A stretch of 64,000 bases of DNA from Bathynomus jamesi (GCA_023014485.1 JAJOZX010002359.1:317501-381500); one strand, 5' to 3'. Counted from the stretch's first letter, positions 10,467 to 22,105 are shown. Translations and numbers: made by a program. The notes: generated by a model from the sequence alone, not told the origin.

Positions 10467-10817
10467 GTTATTGCTATAAGTACTCGCTAATCTGTAGAAA
10501 CGTGGGTTCTAGGAAAGCCCAGCAACGAGTTATCAACTGCAAGCCTACCCATATGTGGTGATGTACTTCGTTTGGTTCAGTTTCACCACCATGAACAGTC
10601 CAAGACCTTGAATGAGAGCTACAACTTGGCCTGCAAAGAGGCCCTGCAAGTATGGCAGAGAGCAAGGATTCCTACACAGCGAGTCGATTACTGCGTTAGG
10701 AAGCTGTCAAAGCTGTACGAAGAGTTTCTTGCGTTGAAGAAAACTGCAAGATGTAGCTACAAAGCTGCAGAGTGAAAGAGAGCATATTCCAAGACATGTT
10801 CCAAGAGCATGTTCCAT
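10467..10817 (+). pseudogene. D1 transposase-like gene, 5' coding part
   Basis: It begins after a TTTTTCAG acceptor. The readable frame has VQFHHHEQSKTLNES, EALQVWQRARIPTQRVD and KLSKLYEEFLALKKTARCS. This is the N-terminal region of a widespread uncharacterised arthropod family that I recognise by motif but cannot name. D3 (63,386-63,652) reads better at the start (MSSRKPSNELSTASLP). Frameshifts and stops are present. The frame continues in PRACSM and FDVASKDALKV after B1 is removed, showing that B1 landed in coding sequence. Confidence 0.6.
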
Positions 10818-13756
10818 TAGGGTGTGTCGAATTTTTCAACTTCTTTCAAATTCCAAATATGAGGGGTGCTAAAATGTTGCAGCATGACTTAGGAATTCTA
10901 AAGATATTTTTGTTAATTTAATATAATTTAGTTTTGCTTGGTAAGAAGCTACATAAAAATAGTTACTTTTTTGCTTTTTTGTGGAATTATATAATAATTA
11001 TTATATTAATAATTATATATGCTGTATATATAATGCACTGCTGTTTTTGCTTATTTCACAGGTTGAAACATATTCATCAGTGTGCTGAAGATTACTTGTC
11101 CGTCAGTGCTACCATCCTAACCAGTGGGAATTGACCTACAATGGCTTCTAAAAGGAGGACAAGACTGGGGACATTCACACATATGAGCAACCTAATTGGA
11201 ACTGGTAGAGAGTTGTTGCCCTCTGAACTCCCAACTCTGTGAGACGTTCTGAAATATGGGCTACTGCTAAGAGAACAAAGTGGTGAGGATGTGAGAAACT
11301 ACCCAGCAGCCAGTCTTGCAAAGGACATTTACCCTAAAGTGCTTGAAAAGTGGGAACGAGCAAACAGTTCTTTTGTAGCCCCCGTTGTAAATTCACGAGT
11401 CACAATCTTAAACAAAATCCAAGAGAGCTGGGAGCAGGCCAAAAACATATCTCTTGGGAGAGGAAAGCTACATGTTAAAGAGGCTTTCATTGCAAAACTT
11501 GACAAGCTTTTTGACATCCTCAGTTGCAAGTGTAAAATTGTTCTCTGCTCTGAATTTGGCTGCCTTGCAGATGCTGGTTGCAAAAACGAAACTCACATTA
11601 ACTGTACATGCCCTAGGGAGATGAAGATCCCTGTGAAGGAACTTGCTTTCATTAAAGGTCAGAGAGACAAGTCTGGTTCTATTGGACCACATCAGATTGG
11701 CTTGCCAGATCAACCTGAGCACAACAGACAAGTCAAAAAGCAGAAGCGGCAAGAAGACGAAAGAAGAAGGCTTGCTGAATATAAGCAGACAAGTAAGCAG
11801 GATGTTTCAATGCCATCAAATGAAATAATTTTCTCTGATGATGAAAATGAAGAACAAATAGCTGATGCTCAAGATGGAAAGGATGGAAGTTATGAAGTGA
11901 CATTAGAAATACCAAGCACGTCTTCAACTTCCAATAAAAAGCCAGAGTACAACACATTAGAAATACCTAATGTTGCTATGCATAGCATCAGATATGGTGT
12001 TGGCCTGCGTGCCACAGCTGCCATCACCACTGCTGCCTTTATGGATGCTGGCTTGATCACTGAAGAAGACAAGAGACTTGTAGTTGATCAAAATAAAGTC
12101 AAGAGGGCCCAAGAAAAAGTTATGAGATCCCTGGATCAGGAATTTGATGATCTTTGTAAGAAGGGTGAAATTGACTGCATCTTCTTTGACGGCCGTCAAG
12201 ATACAACTAAAGTTATGCTGAAAGCAGACAATTCAGATCGTCAGTTCCCCAGCATCATCAAAGAAGAGCATTATTCTGTGTGCAGTGAGCCAGGTGGAAG
12301 ATATCTCTACCACTTCACTCCTGAGAAAGGCTCAACGAGAAAAAAAAACCTGCTGAAGTTATTGCTGATAATCTTGTAGATTTCACGAAGAAGAAGGGCA
12401 TTGATAAAAGCCTGCAGGCCATTGGGGGTGATTCTATAAATGTTAACACTGGCTGGGAGGGTGGTTCCATGCATTGGGTAGAGGTCAAGCTTTGCCGTAA
12501 GCTGATCTGGTTGGTTTGTGCCCTCCACACTAACGAGTTACCCCTGCGACACTTGATCACAGCACTGGATGGGAAGACCTTGTCTAACAACAAGTGGACA
12601 GGTAACATTGGCAAGATGCTAGACACTGCAACCGAACTTGAAATTGATCCTTCATTCACCAAACTCTCAATTGGAGAGCCTCTTACTTCACTGAGTGACA
12701 ATGTCGTAAAGGATCTCTCTACTGATCAAGCGTACGGGTATAGGACCACACAGGCCATAAGGACAGGAGAACTTCCCACAGATCTGGCCCTTCTTGAAAT
12801 TGGTCCAATGAGCCATTCAAGGTGGTTGACAACAGCAAACAGGCTTTGTCGCATATGGGTTTCAAAACATTGCCTTAAAGGCAAAACCCTCAACAACTTA
12901 AGACTGATAGTGGAATACATTGTTGGTGTGTACTACCCCTGTTGGTTCAACATCAAAGTAAAACACTCTTGGGTGGAAGGCCCACGCCACATCTTGTTTC
13001 AGCTGCGGCTAGTTAGGCTGCAAAAGAAGGCTGTAGTGGATGCTGTTTTGCCAACCATCAAGCGCTCAGCATGGTATGCATTCAGCGAAATGATAATCCA
13101 GACACTCTTGTGCTCAGATGACAGTGAGGAGAGGAGAGCTGGTGTCCAAAAGATTGTTGACATGAGGGGTGGAGATGATGACACACTTGGAGATCTTTCT
13201 GTACGTCCCAGGAAGACACCTTCCATGAACCCCAGTGCTTCTTCCGTGTTGGAGCTGACAGACTGGTCTGACGGGATATTTGAACCTCCTTTGACATGTA
13301 AACTGACTACACAGGCAGGGTGTATACACATGAGAAACGTGAGGGCTATATCAGAGGCCAAGAAGCAAGTCGGCGGCTGATGTCCAAGAACGAATCAAAG
13401 CAAGACTTGATGAAACTTGTTGTTTAAATATTTTTTTTTACTGATGTCATTACTTTCTAATGTTGTTTTATGATTACAAGGATATGTTTTATGATTACTA
13501 GGATATGTTTTATGCAGAGAAACTAAAATTTTTATAGCATTACCTGACATTTTGAGAAGCTAAAATTAATAAATGTTGTTTTCCGAGAGCAATTTATGTA
13601 CTTTTTAATCAAACGTAGATTTACCAAGCTAAGTGTTGAGCAATCACAAAAATAATAGCAGATTTGAATTCTTCACATCCAGAAACATATTTTTAAAACC
13701 CCTCAGTGAAGGAATAGGCAAAAATTAATTTTCACCTCCCAAATTGACACACCCTA
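10818..13756 (+). mobile_element. Element B1 (TAGGGTGTGTC-TIR transposon) inserted in D1
   Basis: The ends read TAGGGTGTGTCGAATTT and the inverse of TAGGGTGTGTCAATTT. The flanking 9-bp duplication ATGTTCCAT is exact (10,809-10,817 and 13,757-13,765). Length is 2,939 bp. A small 5' intron (GTAAGA at 10,941 to TTTCACAG at 11,061) precedes the ATG at 11,142. B2 and B3 are the same insertion carried along by duplication of the host element D. Confidence 0.85.
11142..13427 (+). pseudogene. B1 DDE transposase-like gene, broken
   Basis: This is a forward copy of the protein best read in B2. It carries a cysteine-rich segment, an acidic linker, FFDGRQD, IIKEEHYSV, NVNTGW, CALHTNELPLRH and SHSRWLTTANR. 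Lesions are a TGA after LPTL (about 11,240), a one-base gain in the A8 tract near 12,343, and a deletion of roughly 125 bp at 13,311. That deletion removes exactly the CHAQSIERCVKQV segment, which carries the candidate catalytic Glu. It could not encode an active transposase. The family assignment is the same as for B2. Confidence 0.8.
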
Positions 13757-15471
13757 ATGTTCCATGTTCGACGTTGCCTCGAAGGACGCCTTGAAGGTGA
13801 TAGACAATGAAGAAGACCGCAGGCCCTGACAAGATTAATTTTGCCAAGGAATACCGCAAGATATGTCGCAGGAGAAAGATGCTGACAAAGCGCTAAGGTA
13901 CAAAGAAAGAGAGACTGCATTCCAGGCTGGAGCTGCTGCTTTTCCGGAAGAGCAGATGTACACTGTCATCCTCCGAAACGAAACAATATCTTCACATCAC
14001 TAGATGTGGTTGCTGCTCTTGATCGCGTCAACCTTCCACATCGAGGTGCAGTCTTCGTTGCTGGATCAGTCGCTCAAGCCCTGGGCTATGATATTTCTAC
14101 AATGACTCTTTCACGCAGCTCCATCCGTCGTTCAAGAAGGCAAGCAAGGCAGGCAGCAGCCACAGAGGATCAAGCTTCGTTTTCTGTCGAAGGCCCCCTT
14201 CTTCTTCACTCGGATGGGAAACTACTTCCTGACATCGGCGGCACAAAGGAAACAGCCGAATGAACCGCGGTAATCGTTACGGGAAATGAGATGGAAAAAT
14301 TCCTAACCGTGCCAAAAATACAATGTGCTACAGGGGAAGAACAGGCCAAGGCTTGCATTTCGACGAATGATGACTGGAATCTTCGCAGTGAGATCCAAGG
14401 TCTCGTATTTCACACAACTGCGTCTAACGCTGGCCTTCACAGGGGAGCCTGTACCATGATTGAAAAAGCAGTAGGGAGGGAACTTGTCTGGATCGCTTGT
14501 TGACATCATATCCTTGAAGTCGTCTTGTCAAACACCTGCAACGCACTTCTTGGACCCACAGGTGGCCCGGAAATAACTCTTTAAACGTTTTCAGAAAAAA
14601 TGGCCATCACTTCAGAAGGATTCCTTCATGAAGGCTTCAAACAACTATTCAGAGATCCAAAGATGTTCCAGCTTCGAGAGGAAATGATCCAGTACTTCAC
14701 AAAGGCACTGGAGTCTAAACAATCGCGTGATGACTACGAGGAATTGCTACGACTCTGCCTCACCTTCCTCGGATGCCGTGATGAGAAAGAAGTCAAGGTC
14801 CGCCCTCCAGAACCAACTCAATATGCACGCTGGATGGCCAAGGCCATCTACGTCCTAAAAATTTATCTTATCTGTTCAAGCACCAACTACAGCTGACAGT
14901 ACGTGAGACGGAGAATATCACCGAGCTCTCTCTGCTTATCGCCTTGGTCTACGCACGTTTTTGGAATGAGGGCCCCGTCGGAATGAACGCTCCTTTCAAC
15001 GATATTCTGCTTCTTAAAATCTTGCAAAAGTACCCAAATCAGACCATTTCCAAAGCAGCATCCACAGCTCTTCAACGGCACCTGTGGTATTTTGGAGAGC
15101 TTCTCATCGGCCTGTTACTCGTCGATTGAAGCTTGAAACATTGAAGATTTGAATTTGTATGAAATGGTCACCAAAAGGACCCTGAGAATCTTCAATCTGT
15201 TAAAGAAAGAAGGAAGGAAGGCCGCGGCGGATACCTTCCTAAGACCGATCCCAATTCCTGGACGGAAGATGATTGTTTTCAAGAGTTTCGACGCATAGCG
15301 ATCAACTTAAAAGTTGTCAATGATTCAGCGGAGAGGGGTATCGCCCTTATCAAGGCATATAATACATCTTTGACGAAGGATGAACAACAAAAACAATTCA
15401 TCCTTCAATTAGTAGCAAAACATCGCCAAGACTACTCATCGTCTTCGAAGGAGTCAGTGATGAAGCGTTAA
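13757..15471 (+). pseudogene. D1 transposase-like gene, 3' coding part
   Basis: The gene resumes after B1 with FDVASKDALKVIDNEED. Readable blocks follow: VAALDRVNLPHRGAVF, LLLHSDGKLLPDI (candidate first Asp), VFHTTASNAG (family pattern FDTTASNTG, so the second Asp appears replaced by His), GRELVWIACRHHILEV (CxxH-type), and near the end VVNDSAERGIALIKAYN (candidate Glu) to VMKR. The blocks lie in different frames, with several stops. Motif order D, D, CxxH, E resembles hAT/P-like RNase-H transposases. This is inference from motif layout. Confidence 0.65.
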
Positions 15472-16084
15472 TCTAAGCAATGATGTACATTATAAACGAA
15501 TGATAAATGTAATTTCTATCAAACATATCATTTTTGTTCTTCAAAAATTAATCTGTTTTCTTTAAGAGTTATTCTGTTTTCTGAAAAAAATAAGCTGTTT
15601 TCTTTGAGATTTAATCTGTTTTCAAACAAATAAACTAGGATTTTCCCTTGTTTTTTCATTTTTTAACCCAGAAGATCAATCTATTAGAAAATGAATAGTG
15701 AAGTGAAATTCATAGCGACCAGTAAATATCATTCAATTAGGCTGAAATTTGGCATGGAGATGTTTGATAAATATAGGAACAGGAGCAGTCATGTGGACGT
15801 AAAAATTTAAATTTTTTTATTTTTTGGAACACCCTAATATATATATACACATACCCTATATATATATATGTTACCGGCAATTTCTTAATTCAGTCGTTTA
15901 ATTAAAAGACGGAAAAATCAGGCATTTCATTAAATGACTAATTTTGCTAGGCATTCAGTTAAATGCTACAAAAAATCTAAGAAAATTTAAAAAATTGGCT
16001 GGTTCGGGTTCATATTTATTTAATTACAGTTTAAGTTTAAGTTTATTGCAGAAAACAATTATAAACGCAGTATAAACATTATTC

Positions 16085-16612
16085 ACATAAAATCTGTTTG
16101 TTTTTACAGTTTAAGTTAGGATGACATCTGCTGTTACATAGAAGATTTGATTTTTTTACAAAGACATCGTTTTGAACAGCAACGTGTCTGAATGTTTGAG
16201 GCACAGTTGCATTTTGTGTAACCTTGACCATTACAAAACGATTGTTTTCTCACCGCTTGTCTGAGAGTTAGTTCTTCTTCCAAATTTACTGTCACTTGAT
16301 AAAAAAGTACCAACGCAGTGCACGCGAATAGTAACCAATAATTATTCCATGCTTCGTAGCAAGTTTGTAACCTTTTTCAGATTTGTTAATCACAAGGGTC
16401 ATGATCTTACGCGTATCTCTTTTTCCTCTGTCCACATTGGGAATAGTTAGTACCACTACTGAACCTAACTTTACGTCGTTTAATATCTTGTTTGAATTCC
16501 TTACCATTTTCTGTCTCTGTTTCTGTAGTCCTTCTGCAGCTGCTCTTCTCTCATTTAATATGAGATTTTTTCCTCTATCGCCTTCTAATTCATTATTCTC
16601 AGCAGTATTGGC
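16085..16612 (-). pseudogene. KRBA2-like integrase C-terminal tail
   Basis: The minus strand reads an arginine/lysine-rich helix, MVRNSNKILNDVKLG, VVLTIPNVDRGKRDTR, then a diverged YSR block. In the next frame it continues LRQAVRKQSF, GYTKCNC, RCCSKRC, CNSRCHPNLNC. This order (VDRG...R, then LR.A...QS..GQGY.KC.C and CNS.CH) is typical of the C-terminus of KRAB-A domain-containing protein 2-like proteins, which derive from Ginger-type integrases. The integrase core is absent and at least two frame changes are present. The copy in R2 is at 57,480-58,008. Confidence 0.55.
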
Positions 16613-16769
16613 GTAAAATGGGAGAGTGCAAATGCAATGGCAAATGTTGCATAATGTTGCAAGAGTGCCACCCCCTTGGTGCCAACCCCACCCCTTTGTT
16701 GCAAGGCACCCCCTAAATGGGGGAGGGAGAATGTTGTAACTTGGAGACGGAGTTATCCCCCAAGCTGCA

Positions 16770-17690
16770 ATGAACCTAACCTAAGAGAGAGAGAGAGAGA
16801 GAGGTGGTCGCCCGGCAGGAGCCGAGCGCATACTAAGACTTCAGCCGTGCCGCCGCTCTCTTATAGGGCCCCTAATCAGCCAGGTGGCTTAATCAGCCAG
16901 TGCCTCCGGTCATCATCAGCCAGTGCCTTCGGGAATCAGTTGACACATGTACGTCGCGCGTTAAACGGTGGCGGGTTCGAGTCCCGCCCCAGGCTTCGTT
17001 ACCCAGGGTGCCCTAATGATCACAAAAAATTGGGTTCGCACCACGGCCCGGCCTTCGCTATCCAGGGTATCCTAATGATCCCCGTAGGCCTAAGGTGGGG
17101 CGTAAAGCGAGTCGTACGGAAAAATAAATAAATAAATGAACAATTCGTAGGAAAAATAAATCCAAGGTACCCTAATGATCCCCGTATGTCTAAGGTGGGT
17201 GTAAATCAAATCGTACGGAAAAAAGAATAACACCCTCGTCAGAAAAAGAAAAAATGGTATCCATGGTGATAGCCATGGACTAAAGTTGGATTCGAGAACC
17301 GGAGCGGTTGGTAACCATGGTGATAGCCATGGGGTGGTGTACATCTATACGTGCGTCACAGTGTACACACTGTTTATGTGCGGTAAAAGGATCTGGTCGA
17401 GCCCCGGCCCGGTCTTCGCTATCCAGGGAAATCCTAATGACACCGTAGGTCTAAGGTGGGGCGTAAAACAATTCGTACGGAAAAATAAATAAAAAATGAA
17501 CAATTCGTACGAAAAAAAATTGGGTTCGAGACCCGCCCCGGGCTTCTACGGTTGCGGGTTCGAGCCCCGGCCCTGGCCTCGTTACCCAGGGTGCCCTAAT
17601 TATCAGAAAAAAGAAAAAATTTGGGTTCGAGTCCCGACCCGGCCTTCCACGATTCGTAGGGGCAGGGCACCGTTATTGTGACACTCGATC
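16770..17690 (+). repeat. tRNA-related repeat cluster with B-box motifs
   Basis: At least six short units carry GGGTTCGAG(T/C)CCCG-like sequences, the RNA polymerase III B-box core. They are near 16,973, 17,030, 17,396, 17,521, 17,548 and 17,622. Each is followed by a tail like CCAGGGTGCCCTAATGATC. No complete cloverleaf is seen. Two copies of CCATGGTGATAGCCATGG (17,262 and 17,314) also lie here. These look like decayed tRNA-derived SINE pieces. They are mirrored at 56,420-57,330, and one unit is at 39,130. Confidence 0.55.
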
Positions 17691-17799
17691 ATGGCCCTTA
17701 TCTGTTTATCTCTCTCTCTCACATATATATATATATATACACACACACTTCCCCGTTTAAAAGCGTTAGAAACAAGAATTGCTTCGTTGTTTCGTGTCT

Positions 17800-17842
<43 letters not shown>

Positions 17843-18240
17843 CTCTTTCTCTCTCTCTGCTGACCATAGCTTTTCTTATCTTTCTACAACAACAATTTAA
17901 TTACATGCCATAAACGATCTTCTCATGCACGCACACACACACACACACACACAGACACACACACACACATGTTTTATTTCTTTATGAGCAAAGCCTCCTC
18001 ATGTTTTTTTCACAAGCATATGCGTTCAGTCTCTCTCTCTCTCTCTCTCTCCTCTTAATAAACGCCTTTCACGTAATAGAAGTGTATTAACGCAACATCT
18101 TTCGTATTATTTTTCAACTCCCTTCTCGTAATATTATACGTATTAATAAAACATCTTTCGTAATAAACTCGACACTCGAGCATTTCGTTTATCTCTCTTT
18201 CTCTGTCTCCCTCTCTCTCTCTCTCTCTCTCCCCTACCTC
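17691..18240. repeat. (CT)n/(CA)n/(TA)n low-complexity block
   Basis: CT tracts alternate with TA and CA tracts, plus a unique stretch (GCTGACCATAGC to the CAAGCATATGCGTTCAG region). That stretch is tandemly amplified in R3 at 44.4-45.3 kb. No gene is present. Confidence 0.85.
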
Positions 18241-19185
18241 CAACCCTCTCAATCCCCCTGATGGACAAAGCTAATATCATCTTTCCACAGCAAAATTTGA
18301 ATATATGTGATAAAAGACCCCGTTATTGCGACACTCGACCATAATGCTTAGTTGTTTATGTCTCTCTCCCAGCCTAATCTTAACCTTCCCTGTTTATCTG
18401 ACACGACTGGGTAGCCCACACGTTACCTTAGATTCCCTAACCTACCATTTGGTGTAATTAAATAATAATAACGTTTTACATATACAGCCAAAGGAATTGA
18501 ATAAAACACCAAACACATAACTCTTTATTTAGACAAATTATTTAATTTCACAAAATATATTGAAAATAAATATTCCTATATACGCTATCTAACCACACAA
18601 AACATCACACGGGTTTGTCCTGAAAAAAAAATAAACATCAACAATCCGATAATCAGTCCGAACTTGAGCCAGTATAATTAGTCTTCCACAAATATTTTTT
18701 ATTTTAATCCATACAAACTTGACATTGAGTTGCCCTGAAAAAAAATAAACAGCAACATTTAGCACACTTTTTATACTTCATAAACTAATGCTTTAAAATA
18801 AGAACGTTTGACTTTTAATTAACTTCAATTATAAAACGGACTAAAACTACAAAACGGAGCATGTAATTCCATTACTTACATCCCGCCCCAGAAAATAAAA
18901 ATAATCTTTATTATTCTGTTTAGACACGCTCCGCTATACTTTATAAATACATGACAGCGAAAATATCCACTCTGAGATGAAATTTGATGGGAGCCATCTT
19001 GAAAAGCTGCTACAATAAGCTGATAAGGAATGAGAAGCAAAACTGCCTGCAAAGGGGTAACATATTCCATCTTGTTACTTCCTAACTTTGGAGAAAACGG
19101 GACCAGTATCCGCTAAGCAAGTCTTACTGACACAGCGCTCACCCAAATGATGCTGCCAATTGTTCTATCTCTTTTATTATTATTA
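18241..19185. other. R1 non-coding block with three acceptor-like repeats (minus strand)
   Basis: There is no coding sequence. On the minus strand, TTTTTTTTCAGG followed by (A/G)CAA..C..TGT occurs near 18,620 and 18,736, and a decayed copy lies further left. An AATAAA lies at about 18,520-18,535. The R2 copy (54,976-55,600) shows the same on the plus strand. It may be exons of a repeated non-coding transcript. This is inference. Confidence 0.35.
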
Positions 19186-19636
19186 CTAGTACAGTTCCCG
19201 TCGCTTCGCTGACGGTTAGACATGCTAAACTACAGAAAAGAACGCAGCCGTGAAAATTTTGTGCTTCACATTGTGTCAACATTTCTGAATCTGGTATCTC
19301 CCAAAATCTCCTCACCCCCATTCATGCAACTTGGGGGGTTAACCCCCATCCCCCATTACCCCCACCCCTCCCCATTACCCCCACCCCTCCCCATTACCCC
19401 ACCCATCCCCCATTACCCCCACCCCCACCCTTCCCCCATTACTGCCCGGGATAAATTTCACAAACAGACAGGCTAAACTACAGAAAACAACACCGTCATG
19501 AAAATCTTGAGCTTCACATAGCCGCCGTAATACAATTTCTGAATTTTTTTCTCACAATTTTTTCTCACAATTTCTGAAAGTGTGACGGACAGACGGACGG
19601 ACAGACAGACGGACAGCTCTCTTATTATAGTATAGA
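19186..19636 (-). mobile_element. Non-autonomous Helitron (R1 copy)
   Basis: On the minus strand it begins TCTATACTATAATAAGAGAG and ends in a hairpin (CCGTC...GACGG) followed by CTAG, then a flanking T. Insertion is between A and T with no duplication, as Helitrons do. The interior is non-coding, with GACGGACAGACGGACGG and a run of CCCCATTACCCCC repeats. The paralogous site in R3 (about 47,025-47,045) lacks it. Confidence 0.85.
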
Positions 19637-19807
19637 TTACCATCATCGGAAATCGAACCCCAAACCTTAAAGACTTCATTTCGCTTAAAGGATGAAGGTA
19701 TCCACTCACTTATAATTTTCTTTGCATTCGCATATTTAGATTAAAGATTTGCATCTCTCACAGATAAATCATTTATAATTTTTTTTTCAGAGTAGTACTT
19801 CTTGAGG

Positions 19808-19810
<3 letters not shown>

Positions 19811-19870
<60 letters not shown>
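19811..19870. repeat. (TA)n microsatellite
   Basis: Pure TA tract. A second one lies at 20,131-20,176, with AT-rich, gene-free DNA between. Confidence 0.95.
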
Positions 19871-19873
<3 letters not shown>

Positions 19874-20127
19874 GCAATCAAGGATAATATTACTATAAGA
19901 AATACACAAGCTGGCCCAAATAAAACGGGGTAATGCGAGGGGCATTAACGTAGCACTATTTTAAATTTACAACTACACACAAATCACCTTTTTCGTTCCA
20001 AGGTCAACCGTTGACTGAAAGGATATTTCCACCCAAACAGACGTTTTCACAATGCGGCTAATTCTGTGTATTGCTAAATTCATAGAAGCTTGGAACCTAT
20101 CCATCAATAAAGAATTATGATTTGCGG

Positions 20128-20180
<53 letters not shown>

Positions 20181-20279
20181 TCATAAATATTTTTCACGTG
20201 TTACTTTTGTGAAATAATTTTCATATAAGATCTACTAAGTTATATATTTTGGGGGTAAACACAAAAATTAAATCGTTGA

Positions 20280-21600
20280 AAATGAATGGTCATTTTCCCG
20301 AAACCGCTCAACTCGAGATATGGTAGAAATTAAGAAATTAGCTTGCATATTAGACCAGATGAGCCGGGTGTACATGACTTCGTTGAAAATGAATGGTCAT
20401 TTTCCCGAAACAAATCAACTCTTGAGATAAGGTAGAAATGAAGAAATTAGCCTGTATATTAGATCAGATGAGCAGGGTGTACATGACTATGTGCGGCGGA
20501 GAGCGTGAGAGAGCATTTCCCTCCTCCACCAAGCGGTCATGTGTGGCGGTGAGCGCAAGAGAGCAGCTCACTTCTACGCCAAGCCGGTCTAGAAGCAGGG
20601 ACCACCAGCTTGAACCCGGTGTGAACAGGGGACAACAGAAGACAGCAATAGAATGTCTAACACCGAGAAATTTCAAGTCCTGAGATATGGTAGAATGAAG
20701 AAATTAGACTGCATGTTAGACCAGATGAGCCGGGTGTACATGACTATGTGGGGCGGTGAGCGTGAGAGAGCATTTCCCTCCTCCGCCAGGCGGCCATGTG
20801 TGTGGCGGAGAGCGCAAGAGATCAGGTCAATCCTACGCCAATCCGGCCTAGAGGTGGGGACTACCCGCTTGAACCCGGTGTGAAGAGGGGGACAACAGAA
20901 GACGGCAATAGGATGTTTAACACCGAGAAGAATGAAGAAATTAGACTGCTTATTATGCCAGATGAGCCGGGTGTACATGACTATGTGCGGCGCAGAGCAC
21001 GAGAGAGCACTTCCCTCCTACACCAGTCAGTCATGTGTGGCGTGAGCGCAACAGTGCAGCTCACTTCTACACCAAACCGGCCTTGCCACCTGCATTAACC
21101 CAGTGTGAAGAGAGGACAACAGAAGACAGCAATAGGGTATTTAACACCGAAAAATTTCAACTCTTGAGATATGGTAGAAATGAAGAAATTAGAATGCATA
21201 ATAGACCAGATGAGCCGGGTGTACATGATTATGGGCGATGGAGAGCGCGAGATAGCAACTCACTCCTCCACCAAGCGATCATGTGTAGCGGAGAGAGCGA
21301 AAGAGCAACTCACTCCTACACCAAACCGGACCTAGAGGTGGGGCCACCTGCTTGGCCCCGGTTTGAAGAGGGGGACAACAGAAGACAGCAATAGGATGTT
21401 TAACACCGAGAAATTTCAACTCTTGAGATATGGTAGGAATGAGGTAATTAGACACCAAATTAGAACAGATGAGCCGGGTGTACATGGCTATGTGCGGTGG
21501 AGAGCGCGAGAGAGCGGCACACTCCTTCACCAAGCCAATCCTAGAGGCAGGGAACCACCAGCTTCGATCTTCGTCTGAAGAGAGACCGACACGCAGAAGC
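20280..21600 (+). repeat. Minisatellite array, ~240-260 bp unit
   Basis: The core GATGAGCCGGGTGTACATGA recurs at about 20,359, 20,467, 20,724, 20,961, 21,209 and 21,469. Spacings are 108, 257, 237, 248 and 260 bp. Each unit continues with GAGAGC-rich tracts, AACCCGGTGTGAA, CAACAGAAGACAGCAATAG and CACCGAGAAATTTCAA. Short open frames across it are by-products of the repeat. The array is mirrored at 52,390-53,750. Confidence 0.9.
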
Positions 21601-21607
21601 GCGTCGT

Positions 21608-21608
<1 letters not shown>

Positions 21609-21642
<34 letters not shown>
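21609..21642. repeat. (AC)n microsatellite
   Basis: It sits directly after the minisatellite. The region to 21,925 shows no gene. Confidence 0.95.
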
Positions 21643-21644
<2 letters not shown>

Positions 21645-21925
21645 TACTCATGCAGGTAGCTGTAATTCACTGTCATCAATTGAGTTAACATGACCTACTA
21701 ACTGCCACCATCATGCACTTATCCGTGATCGTGGCATGGCGCTAACCGCGACCTGGAGGTGTTTACATTCGCGGGTACCCACCGTACCGACACAATGCGA
21801 CACAGTCAGTGTCTCTCAGCGCGTCCAAAGGTAATATTACGAACGAAATTATCAAAGACGCAAAGAGAAAAATAGGCGATTGGCTCCAAACCTCAAAATA
21901 TAACAATAACCATACACACTAACAA

Positions 21926-22105
21926 CACCTATTGACGAGCGCTCATTAGCTGCAGGACTATTTACCGAACTTTTTGATCACACCTCGGATATATAAGATC
22001 TACTAAGTCCTTTTTCAACCGGTAGTTAAAAGAACACATACCTTTTCCGTTGCCGGATGATTGTTCGAACACAATTGTTCGAACACAACTGTTCGAAAAC
22101 CATAG
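21926..22105. other. Junction spacer between IR-2 left arm and D2
   Basis: This 180-bp stretch joins the R1 block to the truncated 3' end of D2. It repeats TATATAAGATCTACTAAGT from 20,224 and holds four GTTCGAA-type units (22,072-22,109). No gene is seen. Confidence 0.6.

Larger units (their letters stand above)
2141..15449. repeat. IR-1 left arm (large inverted duplication)
   Basis: Reading inward from 2,141 (AATTAGAGGCATAATAAATG), the sequence is the near-identical reverse complement of the DNA reading backward from 39,115. The shared order is A (with E nested inside), Penelope copy, Penelope palindromes, then D with B nested. The match ends at 15,449 against 22,106 within the D gene. Differences are indels and insertions: MITE 4,568-5,136 only here; hAT and the 28,511 MITE only in the right arm; most of a Penelope copy and D's 5' part lost here near 10,081-10,139. 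Confidence 0.85.
10139..15836 (+). mobile_element. Element D1 (TAGGGTG-TIR transposon, 5'-truncated) with B1 inside
   Basis: The right end is the inverse of TAGGGTGTTCCAAAA (ending CCCTA at 15,836). It abuts (TA)n, so its target duplication cannot be resolved. D2 keeps the opposite end, TAGGGTGGTCCAAAA, at 28,043. D1 lacks about 0.5 kb at its 5' side. An intron (GTAAGG at 10,216 to TTTTTCAG at 10,466) precedes the coding region. Element B1 interrupts the gene at 10,818-13,756. The 3' tail (15,475-15,830) is non-coding with repeated CTGTTTTCTTT-like units. Confidence 0.7.
10139..21925. repeat. IR-2 left arm (large inverted duplication)
   Basis: Element D1/B1 and the following 6-kb R1 block (KRBA2-like tail, tRNA-related repeats, CT/CA tracts, Helitron, satellite) are mirrored in the same order from the window end back to 52,076. 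The match stops at the base before CTAACAACACC (21,926) against GACATGTTAG (52,076). The opposite arm runs off the window. Confidence 0.85.

Noticed and set aside
20280..21600. CRISPR array or coding repeat protein
   Set aside because: Units are about 250 bp and diverged throughout, without short identical repeats and unique spacers; the genome is eukaryotic.
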